The notes: generated by a model from the letters alone, not told the origin. A stretch of 64,000 nucleotides of DNA from Pisolithus tinctorius (GCA_024663395.1 JANFAH010000033.1:372001-436000), one strand, 5' to 3'; positions 1 through 12,465 are shown, counted from the first letter of the stretch. Numbers and translations are program-made.

Positions 1-989
1 TCCTCTGCAATTTTCATCAACCAATTGTCTTCCTGTGGGTGTGCTAGCCAAACTCCATCAGGTTCAGAGTCAGTGCTAGTCTGTGTGCTTGAGCTGGCTG
101 ATGTGCTGGCTGCAGTGGCCACCTTTCCAGAGCCTTTCTCCTTCTTTTTCCCTTTGCCCTTGTTCTGGAACCACTTGGGCACTTGCCCAGCTTTTCCACC
201 ACCCTCTTCCCAGCATTGGTCTTTCATATGACCTTTCTTTCCACAGATTTCACAATTCAGCTTCTTTCCATCCTTCACTGAGTAAGCCGCATCTTCAGAA
301 TTTCTGGAGTTTCTGGTGTTGCCTCTCTTTGTCCATGTTTGGTGCCTATCATATTCATCAGAAATTACTTTGATGATGAAGTCCAGAGATAGGTCCTTTT
401 GCATGACTAGGGCTGAAGATGTCATAGCTGCAAGGTTGGAGTCATATGAAGCAGGAAGTGAACTGAGGATGATAGCTGCAAAGTCATTGTCTGTGATAGA
501 CTGTCCAAGTGTGGCAAGTTGTTCACACAGTGCATGCATCTTGTCAAAGTGAGCATGGACATTGCCTTTTTCTGCACAGCAGGATTCTTGGAGTTGTCTC
601 TGCAGATTGATTGCAACAATGTGAGAGTGGTTTTGGAAAAGGTCAGTGAGGACACCCCACACACTCTTTGCAGTCTCTTCCTTCAGAACTCAAAGGAATA
701 GGGATTCCAGGAGTGACACAGCAATCACTTGCTTGATGTATCCATCATCCTTTGCCCATTGCTGGAGTTTTTCTGGGTATTTGTTAAGAAGTTTTTGCTC
801 TGTGGCTGTGGGCTTCCAGGAGGCATCTTTCCCTGCTGAAGGGTCCTCTGGTTTTGCATCCAAGCCAATCAGGTGTCCAATCAGCCCTTTTGAACTGATG
901 GCCCATTCAACCCGAGCCTTGTAATATAGCCAGTTGCTTCCATCCACATTTAGGGTTGGGACTTGTAAGGAATGATCATCTTTTGCCAT
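1..989 (-). pseudogene. Ty1/copia retrotransposon gag, 5' part, running off the left edge
   Basis: This minus-strand frame starts at ATG 989 and stays open to base 1 except for one in-frame TGA at 690-692. The N-terminus (MAKDDHSLQVPTLNVDGSNW) is the usual start of copia gag proteins of the UBN2/DUF4219 type, which package element RNA into virus-like particles. A CCHC zinc knuckle, CEICGKKGHMKDQC (C-x2-C-x4-H-x4-C), is encoded near 200-255, followed by a Lys/Gly-rich stretch and an acidic segment that continues past the window edge. The TGA falls at LFL*VLK, where relatives usually have Arg, so it is probably CGA changed to TGA. Protease, integrase and RT would lie to the left and cannot be seen. 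The family assignment is firm; whether the whole copy is otherwise intact is unknown. Confidence 0.85.
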
Positions 990-1038
990 AGTGGGTATTG
1001 ATGCTGCATATTAACTCTTTTGGAATTAGAGCATGAGA

Positions 1039-1053
1039 GCAGGGCTCATAACC
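1039..1053 (-). promoter_or_regulatory. Copia primer-binding site matching the tRNA-iMet anticodon arm
   Basis: The minus strand reads GGTTATGAGCCCTGC just upstream of gag. This is the reverse complement of the GCAGGGCTCATAACC anticodon arm known from fungal initiator tRNA-Met. Drosophila copia and yeast Ty5 prime from a half-tRNA cut in this loop, so an internal rather than a CCA-end match is expected for this type. The 5' LTR should end next to it, at about 1054. Confidence 0.6.
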
Positions 1054-2179
1054 TAACAAAGGTATGAGTTTCTACACTATGTCATAACCATGCATTCACT
1101 CTAAGTCCTTACTCACTCCACACCCTCTTCTGCCAGTCATTCACTCACTCTGCACCAACTCCATCCAACTACTGTCAGTTGCAAACCATCTCCACTCCAA
1201 CTGCTGTTGGACTTGTGTTGCTCTCCTACCAGACCAAGTGGACCATTCTCTGAGGGGTCATGTGACTACCTTCAGACTTCTCCCTGACAGCACACAGTCA
1301 GGTACTCCACAGTGCATGCACCATATGATCCAGCACCTGGACTGTTTCCTTTTCTGGATGTTCTATGTTACCCATTCATATGTCCTCCATCTACCCTTCA
1401 TTTGTCATCTAGGAAGTTTTTACTTGAAAATTTCTGGGTCTCCATATGTCAGTTCCAATTCCAGTTACTGTACCTCCATAGTAGTATAAAAGCATGTATC
1501 ATACTCCGCCATTCCTCAGTATGAATATCAACTTAGTTCCTACTCCTTCTGTCTCTGACCTCTGTCTGTCAGAGTTACCTCTGACTCTCTGTCTGTACTC
1601 TCCCTCTGAAATACAAGGGCTGAGATCATGCAAGGGGGTAGTGCATGAGCTAAACCTGACACCCTCATTCCACTCTGCCTTTGTCTCAGTGGACTTTGTT
1701 CCTGCCAACACTCTGCCAGTTGGAGTTCTGCTTCCTTGTGTTGGACTTGCTTCCAAACCTTTCTCCAGACCTTGTCTAGCATCAGAGTTGGTCAGAGTAG
1801 GCCCAGACTTGACACACTATGTCAGTACCAAGTAAATGAGTGGGAATCTAGCTATACTCACCTCAGTGTATGAAGTAGTCACTGAGGTGGAAAACAACAG
1901 TGTGGAAAACTTATAGTGCAGTAATTAGTAAGCTCATTGACATTGGAATTTAATTCTGAGGGTCAGAGAACAATTCCAAGCACTGACAGTGAAACTCCAA
2001 GATGTTACCATAACCCTGGATCATGTACTTGACAAGGCCAGTACAAGTCCAACAGCAATCAGAGTGGAGAAGGTTTGTAAATGACAAAGGACAGGCAGAG
2101 TTGGTGTGGAGTGAATGAATGACCAGTGGAGAAGGGTGCAGAGTGAGTGAGGACTTAGGATAAATGCATGGTCATGACA
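1054..2179. repeat. Copia 5' LTR/leader remnants with an inverted partial copy
   Basis: There is no convincing ORF here. About 150 bp at 1078-1235 recurs in inverted orientation at about 2021-2179: both contain the core around ACAAGTCCAACAGCA and, further along, a stretch with ATGCATGGT. The stretch at 1054 onward (minus strand) lies against the copia primer site and should be the 3' end of the 5' LTR. The 2003-2179 copy would then be a plus-orientation LTR fragment inserted into the adjoining gypsy relic, where A-family homology stops abruptly at about 2180. The outer LTR ends are not clear and I could not define a TSD. A TATAAAA at 1485-1491 is unassigned. Confidence 0.45.
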
Positions 2180-2793
2180 CCATGTCACTATAACTCCAGA
2201 TGGTATCAGTGATGGGCCTATCAATGGGGGTGGAGTATTGACTTCCTAGTGGAGTCAATCTTGGGAGTGGAGATCTGTCAATGATGTCAGCACCAGGCTG
2301 AGCCATCAGTGGGCTGGGAGGCAAAAATGATGCTTGAGCTTTTGTAGCTTGGCAGGTAGTTGCATGGGTATTAATCATTTTGTTTATGGAGTATATGATA
2401 CTTACTCTTGTCTTTGCAGCAGATCAGCTCTGCAAATGATCAAGAAGGTATCTGAAGTGTTTGTTATTGAGTTTGAGGTAAGACCTTGATTTTTCAGGAA
2501 AAAAATATGTAATGCTGATAAGAAGTGAGGTACTTTTAACAGCAGCACAACAAGCAGGATTCTTCACACTACTCAAGTTTTCCAGACAATAGTGTCTTAT
2601 TTTAAGGTAGGAAAGAAGTCCCTGTACAGTATGCTACATGGCCTATTTTATAGGGTAGAGACTAGGCACAAAATATGACAGTGTATCAGTATGGGTTAAC
2701 TAGGATCAAGGAATAAATGAGAAAACAATAAATCTGCCATAAAGAAACCAACATCTAGTCACATGGTCAACAGCATCAGACCAAATCCTTACA
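2180..2793 (-). mobile_element. Truncated relic of gypsy family A (5' LTR plus start of gag)
   Basis: The minus strand matches the left end of element A. It has the LTR at 2508-2793, then the leader with its TTTTTTTCCTG stretch, then the first gag codons (MINTHATTCQATKAQ...). This copy keeps a CAA codon where the copy at 17902 has its first TGA. Homology continues to ...SYSDMV and stops at 2180, where copia-LTR-like sequence begins. The relic shows that family A has been active in this locus more than once, in both orientations. Confidence 0.8.
2508..2793 (-). repeat. LTR of gypsy family A (relic copy)
   Basis: This is a 286-bp copy with TGTAAGG/CTTACA-type ends on the minus strand. It is alignable along its length with the 288-bp LTRs at 17482 and 55732 and includes the ACCCTATAAAATAGG TATA region. 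Confidence 0.85.
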
Positions 2794-3592
2794 CAATGGC
2801 TTTGGTATTTCTTGCTTGCCCATGCTGCTTGCCTTGCTGTCAACCCCATGTGATAAGCATCCATGAAGCATCTTGCATGGCATGCATATCTAGCATATGT
2901 GACATGAGTTTATTCCCAAAGTGTACTGAGAGATTAGGGGCTTACTTTTGCATGTCATCAAGTGTCACTGGTTGCAGTGTGTCAACCACATTCAATCTCT
3001 CCAAGTCCTCTTCTTTTGATGAAGAAGGGTATTGATGGTAAATCCACTTTGCATGCCCCTGTTGAACATTGCTCAATAAAATTTGGAATTCTCACTTTGT
3101 TTTCTAGCCTCCTACATTATATTTCACTTTACCACCTGTGTCACCCATGCAACTACTCCAACATGCCATAATGGCATTCATATGGTCAAACTTTCTTAAT
3201 AACACTTGCACATCTCATTTTATTGAAAATTGAACTGCACAGAGTTGTAGATACTTAAAAAATAAAGAACTCTGTGAATTTTTTTCAAGACAAAACAAAG
3301 ATTTGTGACTGTCATTTGCTCTTGACAATAAAGTCACATCAGAATCATGTTGGGTCACATTAGATTGGTGGCATGTGCATGAGCCCTATCTTAATATAAA
3401 TCAGACTAGTGCACCAGAAATCCTGTGTATACATCTCCCCCCCTGGAAGGTATTCAGTAGTAGTAGTTGATGCCTGCACAAATTACTATTGTATTATGGG
3501 CACATTTCACCATAAATGAACTATCTAAGAGGAAGGAAAAAAAAGACCATCCAACCGGTATTTCCTCACAAGCATCGTCTCCTTTTCTTCTT
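2794..3592. other. Intergenic, AT-rich, nothing recognised
   Basis: This stretch lies between the relic LTR and the GET3 stop codon. It has short ORFs only, none with a recognisable motif. The right end should hold the GET3 3' UTR and terminator. A further degenerate repeat cannot be excluded. Confidence 0.5.
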
Positions 3593-5077
3593 CTACATAC
3601 GTTGGTCATCCGCAGGGGCATAAGGTTCTACCAACATCTTGCTGAAAGCTTTCAGCTTCTCCGGGCCGCGAACCTCTTCTGTCAGAAGAGGAAGCTGGAC
3701 GATGTGGAAGAATTCGTCGTAGAGTTCGTGTGCTTCTGCGAGGTACTTCTGCTGCATCTTTTGACGGACCATGCAGTGTTCGCAATTCGAAGCTGGTTCG
3801 GGTGGGAAGAAGTGATCGGTTTGAGTACATAACAAAGACGGAAGAGGAGGGGAGCGCCAACTGACATTTTTTCGGGAATAATAATTGGTTGACAACGATA
3901 TTGTGCGTGTCGATCTCGTATGTCGTGAGCTCCTGCACGAGACGTTCTGTCTCATACAGAGACAAGAATTCGGAAATGCAAACGCAGACAAAGGTCGTCT
4001 TTTCCTATATCCAAAGCCGAAAATTTCAGTATACCCACAACAAAAGAACGAGGAAGATGGAGCAGCACAGACCGGATCCTTAAACTGCGCGTTGACTTCA
4101 TTAATAACAGCCCGCATTGACTCGAGCTTCGCAAACATATCCTCCTGCGAATCCTGCTGACCACCCATCATCGATGACATCTGTCTGAACATCGGACCGA
4201 ATTGACCGCTGAGACTGCTGAGTTTGCCGAGAGCTTTTTCTAAGACAGTGGGGAACGAGAGGAAGCGGAGGGTATGCCCGGTTGGTGCGGTGTCGAAGAC
4301 GATAACGGAGTATTGCATGGATTTCACGTGCCTGCACAGGGTGGGAGGGAGTCAGTCACAAATAAGTTTATCCATATGTGTAACAACTACTGATGAAGGG
4401 TTGTTACTGACTTCATGATTTCGGCGAAACTCATGGCTTCGTCGACGCCAGGAATAGCAAATGCGAGATCTTGGATCATTGAACCCATCATACCATTCTG
4501 GTCGGCTTCCGGAAGAAATGCAATTAGCATCTAATACAAAGGTGTGATGTAGGGATTGAGGAATACCCACACTGTTCGATCATCTCCTGGATCGCACTGG
4601 TAGGGTCGATCTCCATCGCATACAAGTTCTTGAATCCGTTGACTTTTGTTGCGTCTTTGGAGAACTTTTGACCGAAGGCGTCGGAGAGGTTATGTGCGGG
4701 GTCTGTGGACTGCGTTCGATATTTTCGTGTGAGAGGGAGGGTAGGCTAATAATACGTTTATGATCAGACGTACGATGAGAAGGACGGATTCACGGCATTG
4801 GGCCAGCTGTATGGCAAGTGAACATGAAGTGGTGGTTTTGCCTGTTATCATTCATCATCTAATGGGTCAGATTGGAGGTGGGTGTGTTATAGAGTGGACT
4901 GACCGACGCCTCCCTTGCCGCCTGTACACACGTACGAGGGATTGTGTGAGCGGTGTCGGACAGATGCAGTCAGCTGGACGTACCGCAGAATATCCACTTG
5001 AGAGATTTTTGGTCGAGGACGTTCTGAAGCGTCGGTGCTAGCAGCTGGTCGTCAGTCGTGTCAATTATAGTCTTCAT
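3593..5077 (-). CDS. GET3: GET3/ArsA-family ATPase, tail-anchored protein targeting factor
   Basis: Get3 is a cytosolic homodimeric ATPase that carries tail-anchored membrane proteins to the Get1/Get2 receptor at the ER. Start is ATG 5077 ([13 protein letters not shown]). Exon 1 ends in LKWIFCG and the next exons give the deviant Walker A GGKGGVGKTTTS, split by introns on both sides. [16 protein letters not shown] is the switch I region. A Met-rich client-binding segment follows ([11 protein letters not shown]), after [17 protein letters not shown]. The CEHC zinc-binding CxxC pair lies near the C-terminus, which reads [13 protein letters not shown]. At least five introns are needed. The junction near 4530-4575 (after EMIEQ) is ambiguous and there is another intron at about 3795-3870. 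All catalytic motifs are present. The gene is divergent to SRP68 with a 112-bp gap. Confidence 0.93.
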
Positions 5078-5189
5078 CGTCTTCAAATGGTCAGTTCAGT
5101 CGGTGGGTCCAAAGTAGGAAGAGGGGGACGTGTACCCTCCGCGCCACACCGACTGCCGATCACGTATTACAGGAGCGGTCACGTCGACC
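5078..5189. promoter_or_regulatory. Shared divergent promoter of GET3 and SRP68
   Basis: Only 112 bp separate the GET3 start codon (minus) from the SRP68 start codon (plus), so both promoters and 5' UTRs must share this stretch. I see no clear TATA box. The region is GC-rich with a purine run (GGAAGAGGGGGACG). Confidence 0.6.
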
Positions 5190-7277
5190 ATGACCGATTC
5201 CAAAGTGTCTTTTCAAGGTGCGATTTCCATACAGACACGCCCTCCCTTTCGCTTTTAAGTGACGCCGTTTCAGCACTCCAGCTCGCCAACGAGCATCGCA
5301 GTGCGTACGGTCTCAGGTACAACGATGTCACGCGGTACAGAAAACACTGTGCCAATCGAACGCACCGACTCCGGTCGACGCTGAAAATGACCCATGGAAA
5401 GGGACGCGAGTTTAAGAAGATGGCACCTTTGACGACGGATATCGTCAGAGATGGACAGTAAGTCCGGATAGCTAAGCTAATGCTCGTTCTAAAAATCTCT
5501 TCCGATATCGGGTATCCATTTAGTCTTCAACTGCTCCTCTTCGAAGCCGAGCGCGCATGGGCGTATGCACAGGATCTTATCGCACAGTCGACACGGCCAG
5601 CTAATGAAGGCCACGCAGGAACGCTGCGTCACAGCGCAACCGGTCGGTTCCGGAGATCCGTACACTGGGCCACACAACTCCTCTCGCACTGTCAGGCCCT
5701 GTATGCATCCTCACGTCTCTCGGCGGAAAACCTCATCCAGGCGACCGTGTACACGCTGATTCTGAATGGCCGGTTCTTGCGCTATCGGGACGATTTTGAG
5801 GATGCGCTCGTTCAACTGAGCGTTGCGAGGTATCTTTTGGATGAGTTGGCTGATCGGGCAGAGACGAGTAGAGATCAGGCACTTGCTACGCTGTTTGCGG
5901 ACGAGATCGGTCCTGAGATTAGGTATTGCGCACACGAATTGGGTAGGGAAAAGGCTTACGATGTCGATGCGATCGTCGCCGAGTTGGCCGGACAACACAG
6001 GAATGATACTGTGGAGGGATGCGAATCTTTACTGCAGAAGCTGAAACAGGAGAACGATAGATCGGGTCGTGGCGAAGCGAAGAAGAAGCTTCAGGTTTTG
6101 ATGTGGGAGGGCCAACCGATTCCGGTGCGCAACCCAGAGCTCGTGGATGTGCTGTTGAAGGTGCAAGAGGCGGAGGCGAAAATTTCTGATACTTCTCGCG
6201 ATGCGACGGAGAAGCAGGGTGACAAGAAGAAGCAAAGGGGCAAGAGTAGAAGAGGCGCTGGATCGAAGAAGGGTGTTGCGGCTTATGATGGAGTCCTTTC
6301 TGCCCTCAGTGATGCAGAGGAAGTGGCAAGAAAGCTCGTGGAAGCCCAGCAGGTACGGGATGGTTTTCTACCTGCTCAGCGGTCGACTGATTTTGACAGA
6401 GTACTAACAATGCGGGGACGTCTGCAGCTGGCACGCGCGACGTCCAGTTCGTTCAAGCTTATATCGTTTTCCAGCTGCTTTCTCGTCGTATACAACGAGA
6501 CCTGTTGCTGGTTTCTGCATTGCTTAGTTCACACCAGCCCGCTGCCGCTCAAAATACGTCGAAGGCAAAGAAGGAGCAGGTGGACGGGAGGTTGTACCCA
6601 GCGGTAGTGAAATTGCTGGAGACGGTCATTCAGAGTTTGACTCAAATGCGAAGTCTGAGTATCGTGGATGAGAGCCCCGAACTTGCCTCTGCTGTCGAGG
6701 CGAGATTGACATTCACGAAAGCCCGACGGTAGGTTGTTTTCTGTGGAAGGGAGAGACTCACGGTACTCATGCAGGTATGAATAGATGTTTTTACTTAGCG
6801 CAGTGCTATATTGCTGTGAAAAGGTATGCAGAGGCGATGACGCTCATTCAGCATGCTACGCTTCACCTTCGCGAAACGCGGTCTACGTTATCTACTGTTG
6901 CTGGTGTCACCACTGCGGTGGACGGGTCTTACCCCCTGCCCTCGGGTGTAGTCAATGCACTAGATGCATCGATATCCGAGGCCTCCCCGAATGTCAAGAA
7001 GGAGTGGTTTGCGTACAACGGGGGTACGGTGAACGGAGACCCGAAGGCGTATCAAAAACCCCTGTTCTTCGACATAGCGCTCAACTATGTGCAACTGGAT
7101 ATGGACAGGCTACTGGAGCGTGCTGGGAAGGTTCCGGTCAAGCAAAACAAAGAGGAGGTACCTCAGCCTGTCAAGTCCAGACGGGAAGAGGTGGTCAGAG
7201 CAGAGACGCCTGAGCCTTCTGCGCAGGCCCGGGCTGGACTGAGTGGACTGCTGGGAGGATGGTGGGGACGGAAGTGA
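5190..7277 (+). CDS. SRP68: Signal recognition particle subunit SRP68
   Basis: SRP68 binds 7SL RNA with SRP72 in the S domain of the particle that targets ribosomes to the ER. Start chosen at ATG 5190 (MTDSKVSFQ): a 56-nt intron (5218-5273) then puts it in frame with ALQLANEHRSAYGLRYNDV, a typical SRP68 N-terminus. Further family blocks are RYRKHCANRTHRLR, LLLFEAERAWAYAQDL and a helical TPR-like body. A basic linker (KKKQRGKSRRGAGSKKG) follows, then a C-terminal domain ending in GLSGLLGGWWGRK. Introns also lie at about 5459-5522, 6355-6401 and 6729-6784. The last acceptor, at GAATAG, restores ARRCFYLAQCY. No disruption is seen. Confidence 0.9.
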
Positions 7278-7412
7278 TGATGACCTAATACGCTGTATCA
7301 CGTGACAGATGAATAGGATGTTTGGTTGTGTTTGTTGTTGGCGAAGACACTCAGCCTGTCCCGCCTGACTGAAAGAGAGAGAAGAGAGAAAACAGACGGG
7401 AGAGTTGTTTGC

Positions 7413-10400
7413 GATGGCTGCTGCGAGTCAAATGCCGTTCCCAGTTGGCGGCGGCAGTGTCAGTGCACGTCAGAATGTCTCCGCGCCAAAGGACAGACTA
7501 CAGGCACTCCTCATGGTAGGTCCTCAACGCAAATACACAACGGGGAACTAAATACAGGAAACAAGCGGGTGCGCGACCTCAAACAGGCTGGCCATACGCC
7601 AGAATCTTCGAATGAATTGCGGACTCTACTCAACTGCGTCGCTGCACTCAACCAGCAACAACAACAACAACTAACCAGTCAGTCCGTTTGTTTCTCTCCG
7701 CACGGCGCTTGTCTTATACACGCTTCGCAGACTCACATCAGCCCATTCTCAATGGCGCCCATTCCTCCGAGCAAACAATGCTCATTAATGGCTCTGCGCC
7801 CCAGTCGATCGTGTCGGGTCCGGTGCCCTCTGTCCCAATATTGCCCCCAACCAGCCCCGTGTCTTTCACCCCCGACCAGATCAACGCCCTCCGTGCTCAA
7901 ATCCAGGCATTCAAACTCATCTCCAGAGGTCAACCCATTCCAGAACAACTCCAGCAGGCCATTCGACCCAACAGCAACGTCGTATTCGAACTCGAAAAAA
8001 TCGTCGCTCCAACCGATGTTGCAACCCGCATTGTGGACGCTGCCGTCAAGACACAGAAGGGTGTCGTCCCCGTCGATGTTTCAAAGCCATCCCAGACAGA
8101 CCCTCAAGTCAAGGATGAGGATATACAATCCACTTCTCACCCAAACGTATCCCCTTCCGAACTACCCAAGGGTCCATTCTCCGACGATGATCCCCGTTCG
8201 AGCATCTATCCATACAACGCATTCCGCATGCCATTTACACACCTCACCCGTCCCACCGACATGGATCCTTCCCTGTTCGCCACTCGGCTCCAAAGGCTGC
8301 TGATACCTTCTATCATGCCCCCCGGTTTAGACGTCCATCAGGTCATCAACGAACGAGATAGATTCATAGAGGCGCGAGTCGCTCAGCGCATTCGGGAACT
8401 CGAAAACTTAGAGGCCACCATCGCCGATGGCGGATTCGACAGCGTCGCAAACGACATCCTCGGAGAACAGCATGATAATAATAACAATCCAAACGAGGAA
8501 GATATCCACATGTCGTCGTCCGCGTCCGCATTGGACACCACCAAACATCCAGCACCAAACGCACATGGCAAACTCCGCGCCACGATCGAACTTAAGTCCC
8601 TCCGTCTGCTGGAGAAGCAGCGGACCATGCGTGCGCTCGTCGCGGAGAGACTCATCCAGGGTACGCTTCTCCCACTCAATCGAGCAGACTTTAGGCGCGT
8701 GCGCAAGCCGACGCTTCGTGATGCACGCATGACTGAGCAAGCCGAGAGAAGACAGCGGGTCGATCGTGAGCGTCGCGCGAAGCACAAACATGTCGAACAG
8801 CTCGGCGTCATTTGTGCACATGGCAGGGAGGTGCTGCAGGTGGGTCGACAAGCGCAAGACCGCATCCTGAGGTTAGGCAAAGCCGTTGCCAATTTCCATG
8901 CGTATACGGAGAAGGAAGAGCAGAAACGCATCGAACGAATTTCGAAGGAGCGTTTGAAGGCTCTCAAGGCAGACGATGAGGAGGCGTACATGAAGCTGAT
9001 TGATACCGCCAAAGACACGCGTATTACTCACCTCCTTCGCCAGACGGATGCCTACCTGGATTCGTTGGCTCAGGCTGTTATTGCACAACAAAATGAGGCG
9101 GGCGTTCCCATTGAGAGTGAGGAAGGCCCGACCAGCGAAGCAACGTTCGGTGCCCAGGTGAACAAGGACCTCGCGGACGAGAAAGGCAAGGTAGATTACT
9201 ACGCTGTAGCCCACCGGGTATCGGAGAGAATTACGAGGCAGCCGACGTTGTTACATGGTGGAACTCTCAAGGACTATCAACTCAAGGGTCTGCAGTGGAT
9301 GGTCAGCTTGTACAATAACAAGCTGAACGGCATTTTGGCAGACGAGATGGTAAGTCACCTATCATCGTCTGTTTATGTACAGGTCGCCCACATCGTATGA
9401 CGTCCAGGGTCTCGGAAAAACCATCCAAACCATCTCGCTGGTGGCGTTCCTCATTGAATCTAAGAAACAATGGGGACCTTACCTCGTCATCGTCCCACTG
9501 AGCACGATGACCAACTGGTCTGGAGAGTTCCAGAAGTGGGCGCCTGACGTGATCACCGTGTCGTATAAGGGTAATCCGACGCAACGTCGCAACCTGCAGA
9601 TGCAGCTACGGCAAGGACAATTCCAGGTCTTGCTTACTACCTACGAATACATTATCAAGGACCGACCATTTTTGAGCAAGATAAAATGGGTGCATATGAT
9701 TATTGGTGAGTGCCTGGTCTTCCGCGTATAGTGACTTGATCGTGACACGTGCGTACAGACGAGGGACACCGAATGAAGAACACTCAGAGTAAACTGTCGC
9801 AGACGCTCTCCCAGTACTACCACTCCCGATTCCGTCTCATCCTCACAGGTACCCCACTACAAAACAACCTCCCAGAACTGTGGTCCCTGCTCAATTTCGT
9901 CCTCCCGAAGATCTTCAACTCGGTCAAATCATTTGATGAATGGTTCAACACGCCATTCGCCAATTCTGGGACGGGTGATAAGATCGAGTTGAACGAAGAA
10001 GAGGCGTTGCTGATTATTCGCCGGTTGCATAAGGTTCTGCGGCCGTTTTTGTTGAGGCGGTTGAAGAAGGATGTGGAGAGCGAGTTGCCGGATAAGGTGG
10101 AGAAGGTTATTAAAGTCCGTATGAGTGCTCTCCAGTCGCAGCTGTACAAGCATGTCAAGAAGTACAAGATGATCGCGGATGGCAAGGACCAGAAAGGGTA
10201 TGTTTGCATACATCCAGCGCAGTTGTCGTATTCTAACAATTTTCTTGTCAGCAAAACTGGGGGGGTGAAGGGTCTCAGCAATGAGCTCATGCAGCTCCGC
10301 AAGATTTGCCAACATCCATTCCTGTTTGAGAGCGTCGAGGACAAAATCAATCCTGGCAGCATAGTCGACGAGAAACTCGTCCGTACATCCGGGAAGCTGG

Positions 10401-12465
10401 AACTCCTCTCGCGCGTCCTCCCGAAGTTTTTCGCCACGGGACACAGAGTCCTTATCTTCTTCCAGATGACCAAGGTGATGGATATCATGGAGGATTTCCT
10501 CAAGATGATGAACTGGAAATATTTCCGGCTTGATGGAAGCACGAAGACGGAGGAGCGTGCTGTGTTCGTGCAGCAGTTCAACGCGGAGAATTCGGATGTC
10601 CATGTGTTCATTTTGTCCACGAGGGCTGGTGGTCTAGGTCTGAACTTGCAGACTGCAGATACAGTTGTTATGTATGTCATCATCGTCCCTTCATTTCCAG
10701 TGGTGAACCGTTTTCGCTGAACATGTCTGTTTGATTGTACAGCTTCGATAGTGACTGGTGAGTTTGAATGCTGGCGGGTATTAGTTACGGGTGCCGTTGA
10801 GCTTATATTTATCTTTCAGGAATCCTCACGCGGATTTGCAAGCTCAGGATCGTGCGCATCGTATCGGTCAAACCAAAGCTGTCCGAATTTTGCGTTTCAT
10901 CACGGAGAAGAGTGTAGAGGAGGCGATGTATGCAAGGGCCCGGTTCAAGCTCGATATCGATGACAAGGTCATCCAGGCCGGTCGTTTCGACAACAAGTCT
11001 ACGCAAGAGGAACAGGAGGAGTTTTTGGTAAGTGTATCTTGTGTAGTTTGTGGTGGTGTATGCTGAACAATGCATCTCAGCGCTCTATCCTCGAAGCGGA
11101 CCAGGAAGAGGAAAATGAAGAGGCAGGTGATATGAACGATGAGGAGCTCAATGAGATCATCGCACGCGACGACAAGGAGCTCGAAATTTTCCGCCAAATG
11201 GATATCGAGCGAGAGCGGGAAGGCGTCGATAAATGGCGTGCGGCAGGGAACCGCGGACGACCTCCACCGTCGCTTATGCAGCTCGAGGAACTTCCGGAAT
11301 GTTACCGGACGGATGAACCATTTGAGGCGAAGGACATGGAAGATGCGATTGAGGGACGTGGGCAGCGCCGGAGGAACGTGGTCAGTTATAATGATGGGTT
11401 GAGCGACGAGCAGTGGATTATGGTGAGTCCACTTATGGTTCGACAGAAATGTTGTTTACCCTCATGCAGGCTGTTGAGGATGGCGAGGATTTGCAGGAGT
11501 TGGCTGATCGCACGCGGGGCAAAAAGGAGCGGCGGGTTGCCAATAGGCTGCTCAAGGAATCTGAGACACCAGGACGGAGTACGCCTGCGTCGGAGACAGA
11601 TGGTGGTCGTGGTGGGCGCAAGAATAAGAAGGGGAAGGGGAAGGCGCCTGAGTATGAGCCCCCTGCTGCTGCTGGTAAGCGGAAGCGAGGTGCGAAGGCT
11701 ATGTCTGCTACTCCCTCCGTTAACGAGGAAGAAGAGGATGACCGTGATTCGGTATGTTGTGCTGGGTGATTATTATGGTTCGTCGGTGCTGAGGATCTCT
11801 CTTCTCTCTTTTTTTAGAAACGCCGGAAAACGAAGGCGCCTGAACTACCCCCAGTTGTGAAAGACAAGATGAAGAAGGCGTTTAATGAAGTTTACAAGGC
11901 AGTCTTGGCATGTGAAGATACTGATGGGCGGAAGCGGTGCGAACTCTTCCGAGAGCTGCCTGATAAGAGGGTAAGTAAAGAGACGACGATGGTTTCCACG
12001 ACGCGGATTTATTCATGGATTGCGTAGGATTATCCTGACTATTACCAGCTGATCACGCAACCCATTTCTCTTTCCATACTCCGAAAACGGATGAACGCAG
12101 GCAGCTACAAGAGTATCACGCAGTTCAAAGAGGAGTGGAAGTTGATGTTTGACAATGCTCGGACGTACAACCAGGAAGGGTCGTGGGTATACGTCGACGC
12201 TGAGGAGATGGAAAAGGTGTTCTTTGCTACGCTCGAGAAGGTTACTGCGGGGTCCGGGCTTCCTGGTGCGTCGCCGTCACCGAGTACACAGTCCGGGTCG
12301 GGAGGGTCGGGTTCTGGGTCGTATGAGTCTGCGTTGACGCCTATGGAGGAGGATGAGAGGCCAGTGCTGCACCAGCAGCATGGGGGGCGGGGTCGACCGA
12401 GGGGCAGTATTCGGAGACAGATTGTGAGTGACGATGAGTATCTTACCCCTAGCGACGAGGAATAG
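7413..12465 (+). CDS. Snf2/Sth1/BRG1-type chromatin-remodelling ATPase
   Basis: This is the catalytic subunit of a SWI/SNF- or RSC-like complex, an ATP-driven nucleosome translocase. Domains in order are a QLQ motif ([17 protein letters not shown], about 7869), an HSA-type helical region (about 8580-8860), the SNF2 N lobe (DEMGLGKT split by the intron at 9350-9407; motif II DEGH) and the helicase C lobe ([37 protein letters not shown]). A SnAC-like region follows, then a bromodomain ([15 protein letters not shown] to [10 protein letters not shown], about 12030-12190) and an AT-hook-like GRGRPRGS near the end. Start ATG 7413 gives [15 protein letters not shown]. The first intron's exact donor (7515 or 7519) is uncertain. 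About 1450 residues over some ten exons. Snf2 and Sth1 paralogues cannot be told apart here. Confidence 0.92.

Noticed and set aside
1238..1835. Possible small genes upstream of the copia gag
   Set aside because: Short overlapping frames on both strands with no motif, next to LTR-like sequence; no support for a protein.
7326..8303. 325-codon ORF overlapping the start of the remodeller gene
   Set aside because: Only its middle part (about 7560-7680) is a real exon of the remodeller; the rest is read out of frame through introns and the QLQ exon.
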